Origin: Thermogemmatispora sp042408965
Lineage (GTDB): Bacteria; Chloroflexota; Ktedonobacteria; Ktedonobacterales; Ktedonobacteraceae
Assembly: GCA_042408965.1 (NCBI GenBank)
Contig: JBHOQN010000161.1
Location: forward strand, 1 to 14,978
Direction: 5' to 3'
DNA length: 14,978 nt
A model generated the notes under the pieces. The model was not told where the DNA came from, did no database searches, and worked only from the letters and a program-made list of their open reading frames with translations. Below, piece after piece: positions 1-5,365 of this stretch. Both the position numbers and the translations under genes were made by a program. Position 1 is the stretch's first letter; each line of letters begins with the position of its first letter.

Positions 1-290
1 ATCTCCTTGAGAGTAATCGTCTTCTGATGCTTGCGCGCCTCGCTTTCCTTCTTGGCCTGCTCGTACTTGTACCGTCCATAGTCCATCAACTTGCAGACCG
101 GTGGTACAGCATTGGGCTGCACTTCGACTAAATCCAGATCCTTCTCACGGGCCGTCTCCAGAGCGCGTGCAGTTGGCATCACGCCGATCATCTCACCGTT
201 CTCGTCGATGAGGCGGACCTCACGCGCTCGAATGCGCTCATTTACCCGTGTTTCGCGCGTCCGGTCATTCCCCCGAGGATCTCTGTTAAT
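1..290 (-). CDS. infC: Translation initiation factor IF-3, N-terminal part
   Basis: IF-3 binds the 30S subunit, keeps it apart from 50S and checks the start codon and initiator tRNA. The readable 96 codons begin INRDPRGNDRTRETRVNERI and continue through the family core RAREVRLIDENGEMIG, then CKLMDYGRYKYEQAKKE, which is the IF-3 N-domain and the start of the linker. The gene leaves the window at its 3' side. No ATG, GTG or TTG lies in frame between the upstream in-frame stop (about 339) and the conserved core. The ATT at 290-288 is the natural start: it is preceded by AGGGAGG eight bases upstream, and ATT is the known autoregulatory start of infC in E. coli and others. A sigma-70 promoter lies about 90 bases upstream. 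Identity is secure; the start is inferred from SD position and family precedent. Confidence 0.93.
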   Translation of the reverse strand, partial: MNRDPRGNDRTRETRVNERIRAREVRLIDENGEMIGVMPTARALETAREKDLDLVEVQPNAVPPVCKLMDYGRYKYEQAKKESEARKHQKTITLKE

Positions 291-352
291 AGGCCGAACC
301 TCCCTTTTTCCTTTCCTGTCTGGTTGAGATACTCACCTTTTTGGATGAATGT

Positions 353-371
353 GTCTATCCCCTCGATAGAC
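353..371 (-). promoter_or_regulatory. 5'-terminal hairpin of the infC transcript
   Basis: On the minus strand GTCTATC is followed by a 5-base loop and GATAGAC, a perfect 7-bp stem. It begins where transcription from the promoter at 378-406 should start, so the mRNA would carry a stem-loop at its very 5' end. Such structures can stabilise transcripts; that role is inferred. Confidence 0.5.
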
Positions 372-377
372 GTGTTA

Positions 378-406
378 AGTGTAGCATACGGGATCAGAGA
401 AGTCAA
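378..406 (-). promoter_or_regulatory. Sigma-70 promoter of infC
   Basis: Minus strand: TTGACT (406-401), a spacer of exactly 17 bases, then TACACT (383-378). This is close to consensus and points at infC with a predicted leader of about 80 bases. Confidence 0.75.
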
Positions 407-427
407 TTGATGGTCGTTCTCCTGCCT

Positions 428-470
428 GGCTCGCGGAGGCGCCTGAGTCGACTGACAGCGGGCGCGAGCC
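428..470. repeat. Inverted repeat between divergent promoters
   Basis: GGCTCGCG (428-435) and CGCGAGCC (463-470) form a perfect 8-bp inverted repeat. Between them lie two short palindromes, GGCGCC (438-443) and AGTCGACT (446-453). The element sits between the infC promoter (-35 at 401-406) and the rightward extended -10 promoter at 493-501. It could be an operator or a cruciform; nothing in the sequence identifies a binding protein. With this GC content part of it may be chance. Confidence 0.4.
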
Positions 471-492
471 GCACCTATCCCCCCCATTTTTG

Positions 493-501
493 TGTTATAC
501 T
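493..501 (+). promoter_or_regulatory. Extended -10 promoter, rightward
   Basis: TG (493-494), one base, then TATACT (496-501). No good -35 hexamer is found 16-18 bases upstream, as expected for an extended -10 promoter. The surrounding string TGTG(T/C)TATACTTATT recurs at 3464-3478 ahead of the kinase gene. It would drive the leader, the small ORF at 658 and the gene at 882. Confidence 0.55.
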
Positions 502-588
502 TATTGAGGCAATGTTGGGATCTGCATGATTCTCCGCGTCTCCCCCACCTACAGGAGATAGGAGACCTCTTCACACAGTGCGCATGAT

Positions 589-633
589 ACACATGCATCG
601 GGCTATGTGTGTTGGTACCCGCGTTGGGTACTG
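589..633 (+). promoter_or_regulatory. Two leader hairpins ahead of a small ORF
   Basis: ACACAT (589-594) pairs with ATGTGT (605-610), and GTACCC (615-620) pairs with GGGTAC (626-631), extendable by two G-U pairs to 613-633. Both lie in the predicted leader between the promoter at 493-501 and the strong SD at 644-651. The leader is about 150 bases long and could be a regulatory RNA, but it matches no riboswitch class I can name with confidence. Confidence 0.4.
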
Positions 634-657
634 GAGAAACCGCAAAGGAGGACCGCT

Positions 658-756
658 ATGAGCGGCACTGTCGCTGCTGTCTGCTGCCTCTCCCCCCTGT
701 CTATCGCGCGCTCCCGCGCGGGAGGTCGGGCCTGTCAGGGTGGGCCGCGACGTTAA
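658..756 (+). CDS. Candidate small ORF or leader peptide, 32 aa
   Basis: This 33-codon ORF (32 aa plus stop) has an excellent ribosome binding site: AAAGGAGG (644-651) followed by six bases and ATG. The peptide begins MSGTVAAVCCLSPLS and ends in an Arg/Gly-rich stretch (RSRAGGRACQGGPRR). It has three cysteines and a net positive charge, no clear membrane segment, and ends in TAA. It lies 125 bases before the 108-aa gene, in a different frame, inside what looks like a structured leader. I recognise no family. Either it is a real small protein or uORF that tunes the downstream gene, or the SD match is chance in a noncoding leader. Confidence 0.4.
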   Translation: MSGTVAAVCCLSPLSIARSRAGGRACQGGPRR

Positions 757-881
757 GTGAAGGGTTCCTGCTCCAGCGCACGTCTGTTGCTATGCAGGCC
801 GTTTTTCTGCGTCTGTTCGCTCTGCTGTCGCCGCTGACAGCGTTTCTATCCAGGTTCCCACCTGGCAGAAGAGGCATATCG

Positions 882-1208
882 ATGCGGACGCTCTACACAG
901 GTCATGTGACCATCGGCAAGCATTATGTCTACGCCTTCATCTACGCTGAAACCATGTATGAGGCAGAGGAGCATCTTGCAGAGGTCCTGGAGCGCTATAT
1001 CCGGGAGCGGCATCAGCTAGCTGCCTCGCTGATTCTGCCCCGCATCAAAATCGTCTCGCGTCCGACCGGCTGGAATCCACCCGACGGCTTCTATCTACCT
1101 GGCACGAGTCGGCAGTATGCCCTGCGTTATCCTTCCCACGTGCGTTCGGGGGCATTACGAGAGACAGCGGTGTATGAGAGCGAGTGCCCGACCACGCCAC
1201 ACCTCTAG
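882..1208 (+). CDS. Unrecognised 108-aa protein
   Basis: The reading frame is open further upstream, but the part before 882 looks non-protein-like (Cys/Pro/Arg runs) and overlaps another small ORF. I place the start at ATG 882 because GAAGAGG ends seven bases upstream. The protein begins MRTLYTGHVTIGKHYVYAF and contains a probable amphipathic helix (YEAEEHLAEVLERYIRERHQ, about residues 27-46), then a basic, Pro/Tyr-rich half. There is no signal peptide, membrane segment or metal motif. A 6-bp hairpin CCAGGT/ACCTGG (850-865) lies just before the SD. The gene converges on the methionine enzyme gene with only 74 bases between. Function unknown; coding status is likely from its SD and plausible alpha/beta composition, not from homology. 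Confidence 0.6.
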   Translation: MRTLYTGHVTIGKHYVYAFIYAETMYEAEEHLAEVLERYIRERHQLAASLILPRIKIVSRPTGWNPPDGFYLPGTSRQYALRYPSHVRSGALRETAVYESECPTTPHL

Positions 1209-1239
1209 GTGAGCACGGCGGACTGCTCAGCTCTCTGTT

Positions 1240-1267
1240 GTGAGCGCCAGGCCGTGAGCGCCAGGCC
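1240..1267. repeat. Perfect 14-bp tandem duplication
   Basis: GTGAGCGCCAGGCC occurs twice in direct succession (1240-1253 and 1254-1267) in the short gap between two convergent genes. It looks like a recent slippage duplication. A weak hairpin, GAGCA/TGCTC, lies upstream in the same gap (about 1211-1228); no T-rich terminator is visible. Confidence 0.8.
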
Positions 1268-1282
1268 AGATGAGGGCAGGGC

Positions 1283-3241
1283 TCAGGCGCCAGCGGGAAT
1301 CTCGCGCAGCATGCGTGCCAGCCGGCCAACGATATCGTAGCGCCGATAGGAAGGCATCAGGTAGACCCCCTGGACCAGGCTACGGGCCTCGACGAGCATC
1401 TCCTGGGCCAGACGCAGACCCTCCTCGGTCCCCTGGTCGCCGGCGGCACGCATACGCTCGCGCACGCGCTCGGGGATCGTGATGCCAGCCACCTCATTGT
1501 GCAGAAACTCCGCGTGGCGCGAACTGTGCAGGGGGATGCAACCGAGGATGATCGGGATCGGCGGAGGTCCGACCCGCTCCAGAAAGCGTGCCAGCGGGGC
1601 GACCTCATAGATCGGCTGCGTCATGATAAAATGCGCGCCCGCCTCCAGCTTGCGGTGATATTTCTCGATCTCGCGCTCGGTCTCCTCCTCAGTCATATTG
1701 AGGTTGAGAGCCGCCCCGATATGGAACGAGGCCTTTGCCCCGATCGAGCCGCCAGCGGCATCATGTCCCTCATTCATGCCGCGGATGACACGGATCAGCC
1801 CCACCGAATCGACGTCCCAGACGCCGGTGGTATTTGGATAATCGCCCATGCGCAGCGGATCACCAGTGAGCGCCAGGATATTGCGCAGGCCCAGCGCGTG
1901 GGCCCCCAGCAGTTCGGACTGCAACGCCATCAGATTGCGATCGCGTGTTGTGAAGTGGATGATCGTTTCCAGGCCCAGGTGGTCCTGGATGAGGCGGGCC
2001 AGAGCGATACAGCTCATACGTACACGCGCCAGGGGGCTGTCAGCGATGTTGATGCAATCGACCCCGTCCTGCTGCAACTGGGCTGCTCCCGCCAGGATCT
2101 TCGAGGGATTGAGGCCCATCGGCGGGTCCAGCTCGACGCTGATCACGAAATCGCCGGCTGCCAGCTTTTCCTGCAGACGAGTTTTCGTGCCCTCCTGAGG
2201 CAGAATGACCTCCTCTTCAGGCAGGCTGGTGATCTGGGGACGCCGGTCCCGCTCTGAGTGGAGCCGCGCGATGGCTGTTGCCGTGGGTGAAGCCTGCTCG
2301 CTGGAGGAACCGGAAGTGCGGCTACTGTGGCCGTAATGGGTATCGAGGGCCTTGCGCATCGCCTCGATGTGGCGCGGCGTTGTGCCACAGCATCCGCCGA
2401 TCAGCCGCACGCCAGCCTGGGCGAAGCGCAGAGCATAGTCCGCGAAGTAATCGGGAGTTGAGACATAGAAAAAGCGATTGCCGATCCGTGTTGGCAGGCC
2501 AGCGTTAGGCTGTGCGGCGAAGAGCGGCTGCCGAGTGGCTTCCTGCGGGGCATTCTGAAGCGTAGCGATCATCTCCTGCAGGGCATCCAGCGTCATGGCC
2601 GGGCCAACGCTACAGTTGGCTCCCATCACGTCAACACCCAGCACCGCCAGCTCCTGCGCAACGCTGGCCGCAGACTGACCAGAGAGCGTGTGTCCATCTT
2701 CGTAGAAGCTGACCTGCGCCACGATGGGCAGGCCACCGACTTCCTGCGCGGCGAGGATGGCCTGGCGCAGCTCCGCCAGACTGGTGAACGTCTCCAGGAT
2801 CAGCAGCTCTGCTCCGCCTTCCTGCAGGGCCTCGATCTGCTCGCGAAAGGCAGCTCGTACCTCGCTGAGTCGTTGCCTGTCGGGAGCCTGCAGAGGCTGT
2901 CCACTGGGGCCAACAGCGCCGGCGATGAAGACGCTCTGGCCGGCGATCTCCCGCGCTTCGATGGCCCGCCGCACGCCCTGAAAATTGATCTCGCGGACAC
3001 GCTGTTCCAGGTCATAGGCAGCAAGCCGCAGGCGGTTTGCCCCAAAGGTGTTGGTCTCAATGATCTGTGCGCCCGCACTGATGTACTCCCGATGAATGCT
3101 CTGAATCAATTCAGGCCGCGTCAGATTGAGCAGATCGAAGCACTGCTCGTAGGGGATGCCACGCGCGTACAGCAGGGTACCCATGGCTCCGTCGCAGAGC
3201 AGCGGTCCCTGTCGCAGCCGCTCAAGTAACACGTGTTCCAT
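1283..3241 (-). CDS. Bifunctional homocysteine S-methyltransferase / methylenetetrahydrofolate reductase
   Basis: Cytosolic two-domain enzyme of one-carbon and methionine metabolism, 652 aa, with the architecture of B. subtilis YitJ. Residues 1-300 form the homocysteine S-methyltransferase barrel: CDGAMGT near the start, ETNTFGAN at 62-69, and the zinc ligands Cys210 (GANCS) and Cys284-Cys285 (GGCCGTTP). Residues about 310-350 are a Ser/Arg/Glu-rich linker. Residues about 355-650 form a MetF-type domain with ISVELDPP (Glu370 in the position of the catalytic Glu) and LALTGDPLR, which in this family contacts folate or FAD. It would reduce methylene-THF to methyl-THF and methylate homocysteine, though YitJ-type methyl donors are not settled. 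The cobalamin-binding domains of MetH are absent. Start ATG 3241 fits the family N-terminus; its SD (GGGAG, 12 bases upstream) is distant. Confidence 0.93.
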   Translation of the reverse strand: MEHVLLERLRQGPLLCDGAMGTLLYARGIPYEQCFDLLNLTRPELIQSIHREYISAGAQIIETNTFGANRLRLAAYDLEQRVREINFQGVRRAIEAREIAGQSVFIAGAVGPSGQPLQAPDRQRLSEVRAAFREQIEALQEGGAELLILETFTSLAELRQAILAAQEVGGLPIVAQVSFYEDGHTLSGQSAASVAQELAVLGVDVMGANCSVGPAMTLDALQEMIATLQNAPQEATRQPLFAAQPNAGLPTRIGNRFFYVSTPDYFADYALRFAQAGVRLIGGCCGTTPRHIEAMRKALDTHYGHSSRTSGSSSEQASPTATAIARLHSERDRRPQITSLPEEEVILPQEGTKTRLQEKLAAGDFVISVELDPPMGLNPSKILAGAAQLQQDGVDCINIADSPLARVRMSCIALARLIQDHLGLETIIHFTTRDRNLMALQSELLGAHALGLRNILALTGDPLRMGDYPNTTGVWDVDSVGLIRVIRGMNEGHDAAGGSIGAKASFHIGAALNLNMTEEETEREIEKYHRKLEAGAHFIMTQPIYEVAPLARFLERVGPPPIPIILGCIPLHSSRHAEFLHNEVAGITIPERVRERMRAAGDQGTEEGLRLAQEMLVEARSLVQGVYLMPSYRRYDIVGRLARMLREIPAGA

Positions 3242-3299
3242 AACAAAAAACCACTCCCACCGGCAAATATAGATATCCGGTCTTCTCTATTGCCCCTCT

Positions 3300-3328
3300 A
3301 TTGTACTCTCTTTGTGGCGCTTCTTCCA
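3300..3328 (-). promoter_or_regulatory. Probable promoter of the methyltransferase/MTHFR gene
   Basis: Minus strand TACAAT (3305-3300) is a good -10 element. A poor -35, TGGAAG (3328-3323), lies at 17-base spacing. The leader would be about 50 bases, too short for a SAM-I or cobalamin riboswitch, and none is visible. Confidence 0.45.
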
Positions 3329-3465
3329 GATACCGTGCCCGATGCTCCCTTCACCACGGGAGCGCCACGGTGGCCGGACAGGACCGGGACCCTGCGCTGC
3401 AGGACGAGTGCCCGGCTGACCCGCGAGGCGTCTCCTGAACAATTGTGTGCTGAGCAGGCTAGATG

Positions 3466-3474
3466 TGCTATACT
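3466..3474 (+). promoter_or_regulatory. Extended -10 promoter of the kinase gene
   Basis: TG (3466-3467), one base, TATACT (3469-3474), with no convincing -35. The 15-base context TGTGCTATACTTATT is the same, but for one base, as at 491-505. It would transcribe the leader ORF at 3522 and the kinase at 3582. Confidence 0.55.
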
Positions 3475-3521
3475 TATTAACCAGCGAACCTTTCTGGGCG
3501 GTGCCCCTGGAGGTGATCGAT

Positions 3522-3578
3522 ATGGTGCTGTTTTTTCAGAGAACGCAGATGACAGGCAGCATCCCTGCCGGACGCTAG
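3522..3578 (+). CDS. Candidate 18-aa leader peptide coupled to the kinase gene
   Basis: ATG 3522 is preceded by GGAGGTGATC (3509-3518), a full complement of the 16S rRNA 3' tail at ideal spacing. The ORF encodes MVLFFQRTQMTGSIPAGR and stops at TAG 3576-3578, three bases before the kinase ATG at 3582. That ATG has no SD of its own. The small ORF is in the same frame as the kinase, so a single TAG separates them. The simplest reading is a leader peptide whose translation delivers ribosomes to the kinase start. The alternative is a longer N-terminus interrupted by a nonsense change, but the kinase fold is complete from 3582. Confidence 0.55.
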   Translation: MVLFFQRTQMTGSIPAGR

Positions 3579-3581
3579 CTC

Positions 3582-4586
3582 ATGGAGAGACTGACAACGG
3601 CTCACAGGCCTCTGATCGTCGCGGTATGTGGGGATAGTGGCTCAGGAAAGAGTACCCTGACCGACGGGATGGTGCAGCTCTTCGGCCAGAACTCCGTGAC
3701 CCATATTTGCCTGGATGATTATCACACCCTTGATCGGGCTGCGCGCATGCGTGCTGGCATCACCGCTCTGCATCCACGCGCGAATAATTTCCCCCTGATG
3801 ACCGAGCACCTGCGGCGTCTGGCGCAGGGAGAGACGATCGTTAAACCAGTCTACGACCATCGTACCGGAACGTTCGGCGCCTCTGAGGAGGTGAAACCGG
3901 CGGAGATTATCTTCGTCCATGGACTGCACGCCCTCTTTACCCCAGAGCTGCGCCGGCTCTCCCATGTGCGGATCTATCTTGATCCTGAGATCGCTCTGTT
4001 GCAGCAGTGGAAGATCATGCGCGATAGCACCTCTCGGGGCTATACAGTCGAGCAGGTACGTGAACAGATCGCCCTGCGCCGGCGCGATAGCCGGCTCTAC
4101 ATTCAGCCCCAGAAGCGCTTTGCCGATATTATTGTGCGCTTCTATCGTGGCGGTCTCTATTACCGCACGCGCGATCTCGCTCATCTGGATGTGCGTCTCA
4201 TCGAGGCCAAGCACGCTCCCAAGATCGACCTCTCCGATGTGCTGGATGCCTCGCAGAATGGCCGCAAGCCAGCCCTGCGCCTGGTTGAGGAGATCTACGA
4301 TGGCGTGCTACGCGACGTGCTCGAAATCGATGGAGATATCAGTCATCAGAAGGCCTGTGAACTGGAAAACTGTATCTGGGCACACATGCAGGAGGCCAAT
4401 CATCTGCGCCCGGAACGCTTGAGTCTGCTGGGACGCTTCTACGTCGGCAATGTGCTGCGCCAGAGCGATCCTCTGGCGCTCACGCAGTTGATCATTCTAT
4501 ACCACATCATCAGCGCTCGTAATCGGATTCTACATGCGGAATCCCCACCGCAAGAGGGTTGTACGGAGCTGCGCAAAAAATCATAG
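3582..4586 (+). CDS. Phosphoribulokinase homologue (PRK/uridine kinase family)
   Basis: At 334 aa it has the full length of cyanobacterial/plant-type phosphoribulokinase, which makes ribulose 1,5-bisphosphate from ribulose 5-phosphate and ATP. Visible motifs: P-loop GDSGSGKS (17-24), ICLDDYHTLDR (42-52), TALHPRANNF and KPVYDHRTG (88-96), and KIMRDSTSRGYTVE (144-157), an exact fit to the PRK signature K-[LIVM]-x-R-D-x3-R-G-x-[ST]-x-E. The C-terminal half also aligns by memory (VLEIDG at 246-251, then a helical domain). Odd points: the EGLH motif reads VHGLH, so the acidic residue at 113 is His; the P-loop Cys of plant-type PRK is Ser21; and the paired C-terminal cysteines are missing around NGRKPAL (226-232). 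No RuBisCO or other Calvin gene is in the window. Activity on ribulose 5-phosphate is therefore uncertain; a related kinase is possible. Family assignment is firm. Confidence 0.8.
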   Translation: MERLTTAHRPLIVAVCGDSGSGKSTLTDGMVQLFGQNSVTHICLDDYHTLDRAARMRAGITALHPRANNFPLMTEHLRRLAQGETIVKPVYDHRTGTFGASEEVKPAEIIFVHGLHALFTPELRRLSHVRIYLDPEIALLQQWKIMRDSTSRGYTVEQVREQIALRRRDSRLYIQPQKRFADIIVRFYRGGLYYRTRDLAHLDVRLIEAKHAPKIDLSDVLDASQNGRKPALRLVEEIYDGVLRDVLEIDGDISHQKACELENCIWAHMQEANHLRPERLSLLGRFYVGNVLRQSDPLALTQLIILYHIISARNRILHAESPPQEGCTELRKKS

Positions 4587-4607
4587 GGGCGAGCAGCGCT
4601 CGCCCCT
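4575..4607 (-). terminator. Terminator for hsp20, overlapping the kinase stop
   Basis: GGGGCGAGC and GCTCGCCCC (4586-4606) make a perfect 9-bp stem with a 3-base loop, extendable by an A-T pair. On the minus strand it is followed after five bases by T6 (4580-4575), a classical intrinsic terminator for hsp20. On the plus strand the same hairpin begins at the kinase stop codon but is followed by a CT-rich stretch rather than a T run, so it may only partly stop that transcript. Confidence 0.75.
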
Positions 4608-4647
4608 GCATCCTCTCTCTGTGGTGGTCTCACCTGCGACCTGCCGA

Positions 4648-5079
4648 TTAGCGCGTGTTTACCTTAACGGTGCGCGTCCTGGCATGCTCAGCCTTGGGCA
4701 GCTTGAGGGTCAGAATACCGTCGTGGTAGCTGGCCTCAGCGCGATCGGGGTTGATCGCCGCCGGCAGTGTGAAGGACTGCTGGTACTGACCACTGCCCAG
4801 GTTGCTCCAGTGAACGGTCGCGTTCTCTGGGGCCGCGACATGCATCTCCCACTTCAGCGAGACGGTATCCTGCTGAGCCGTGATCTCCACATCCTCTGGC
4901 TTGACACCGGGCATGGGGATCTGCAGGACGAACTCGTCCTTGGTCTCGTAGAGGTTAGAGGCCACACCGCGGGAGAGCAGGTTGCGCGGCGAGATGAAGC
5001 TATCCTCAAAGAGGCGATCCATCGCCTCGCGCAGTGAGATCATCTCCTGAAACGGATTGTAACGTGTCAGATTTGCCAT
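4648..5079 (-). CDS. Small heat-shock protein, Hsp20 family
   Basis: ATP-independent holdase chaperone that binds unfolding proteins in the cytosol as large oligomers. The 143-aa product begins MANLTRYNPFQEMISLREAM, a typical Hsp20 N-terminus predicted to be amphipathic. The alpha-crystallin domain runs from about residue 40 to 133, with the A-x-x-x-x-GxL motif present as ASYHDGILTLKLPKAE. A C-terminal VKV near the end can serve as the I/V-x-I/V tail motif. ATG 5079 is chosen because AGGAGG lies ten bases upstream; the frame is open further but that part lies in the leader. A hairpin covers the SD. No HspR (HAIR) or CIRCE operator is complete, though one half-site-like CTTGAGT is present near 5104-5110. 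Confidence 0.92.
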   Translation of the reverse strand: MANLTRYNPFQEMISLREAMDRLFEDSFISPRNLLSRGVASNLYETKDEFVLQIPMPGVKPEDVEITAQQDTVSLKWEMHVAAPENATVHWSNLGSGQYQQSFTLPAAINPDRAEASYHDGILTLKLPKAEHARTRTVKVNTR

Positions 5080-5095
5080 AGGAAGAACACCTCCT
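5080..5095 (-). promoter_or_regulatory. Hairpin covering the hsp20 Shine-Dalgarno
   Basis: In the mRNA, AGGAGG (5095-5090) can pair with CUUCCU (5085-5080) around the loop UGUU, giving six pairs with one G-U. The stem abuts the AUG and contains the whole SD. A short hairpin of this kind could act as a simple RNA thermometer, as described for some cyanobacterial and enterobacterial small heat-shock genes. This is inference; purine-rich SDs followed by pyrimidine-rich spacers can pair by chance. Confidence 0.4.
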
Positions 5096-5142
5096 CTGTT
5101 GTACTCAAGTATTCCACAAGGTCCACAGCTGACTACCAGTTG

Positions 5143-5166
5143 CTTCACTTCTCTTCACTTCTCTTC
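5143..5166. repeat. 10-bp tandem repeat, 2.4 copies, in the hsp20 leader
   Basis: CTTCACTTCT is repeated at 5143-5152 and 5153-5162 and continues with CTTC. On the hsp20 transcript this is an all-but-purine tract (GAAGAGAAGTGAAG twice over). Such a tract could be an unstructured ribosome stand-by or a protein-binding site; no function is shown. Confidence 0.7.
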
Positions 5167-5197
5167 GGCGTTCTGTGTCTTCGCCTTCTCGCCCTTA

Positions 5198-5224
5198 AGT
5201 ATAGTCCCTCGTCCGTTAGAGCAA
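5198..5224 (-). promoter_or_regulatory. Possible hsp20 promoter
   Basis: Minus strand TATACT (5203-5198) is a good -10; the best -35 is TTGCTC (5224-5219) at a short 15-base spacing. If used, it gives a leader of about 110 bases containing the purine repeat and the SD hairpin. Confidence 0.4.
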
Positions 5225-5245
5225 CGTATGCGATCTATAAGAAGT

Positions 5246-5273
5246 TTGTTAGAAAACTTGACAATAATACTAT
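5246..5273 (+). promoter_or_regulatory. Possible tyrS promoter
   Basis: TTGTTA (5246-5251), 16-base spacer, TACTAT (5268-5273) in an AT-rich patch that stands out from its surroundings. A TTGACA at 5259-5264 has no -10 at the right distance. No T-box stem or AGGGUGGNACCGCG motif lies in the leader, so tRNA-dependent attenuation is not indicated. Confidence 0.35.
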
Positions 5274-5365
5274 CAAACTCAGCCTCTCGACGCCCCCGCT
5301 GCTTTCTGCTACAATGCTGGCAATACGCGATCCCACACCATCGAATCAGGAAGGGTGCAGAACAC

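Noticed and set aside
613..660. c-di-AMP (ydaO) riboswitch, from GGGTACTGGAGAAACCGC resembling the conserved GGTACGG-GGAACC stretch
   Set aside because: The other conserved blocks (AAUCC before and GGGGUGAAUC after) are absent and the distance to the SD is too short.
609..881. N-terminal extension of the 108-aa gene to ATG near 609
   Set aside because: The frame is open, but the translated part is Cys/Pro/Arg-rich without protein-like pattern, it has no SD, and it overlaps an ORF with a perfect SD in another frame. ATG 882 has a good SD.
5100..5115. HspR (HAIR) operator at CTTGAGT upstream of hsp20
   Set aside because: Only one half-site is present; the partner ACTCAAG is not found seven bases away.
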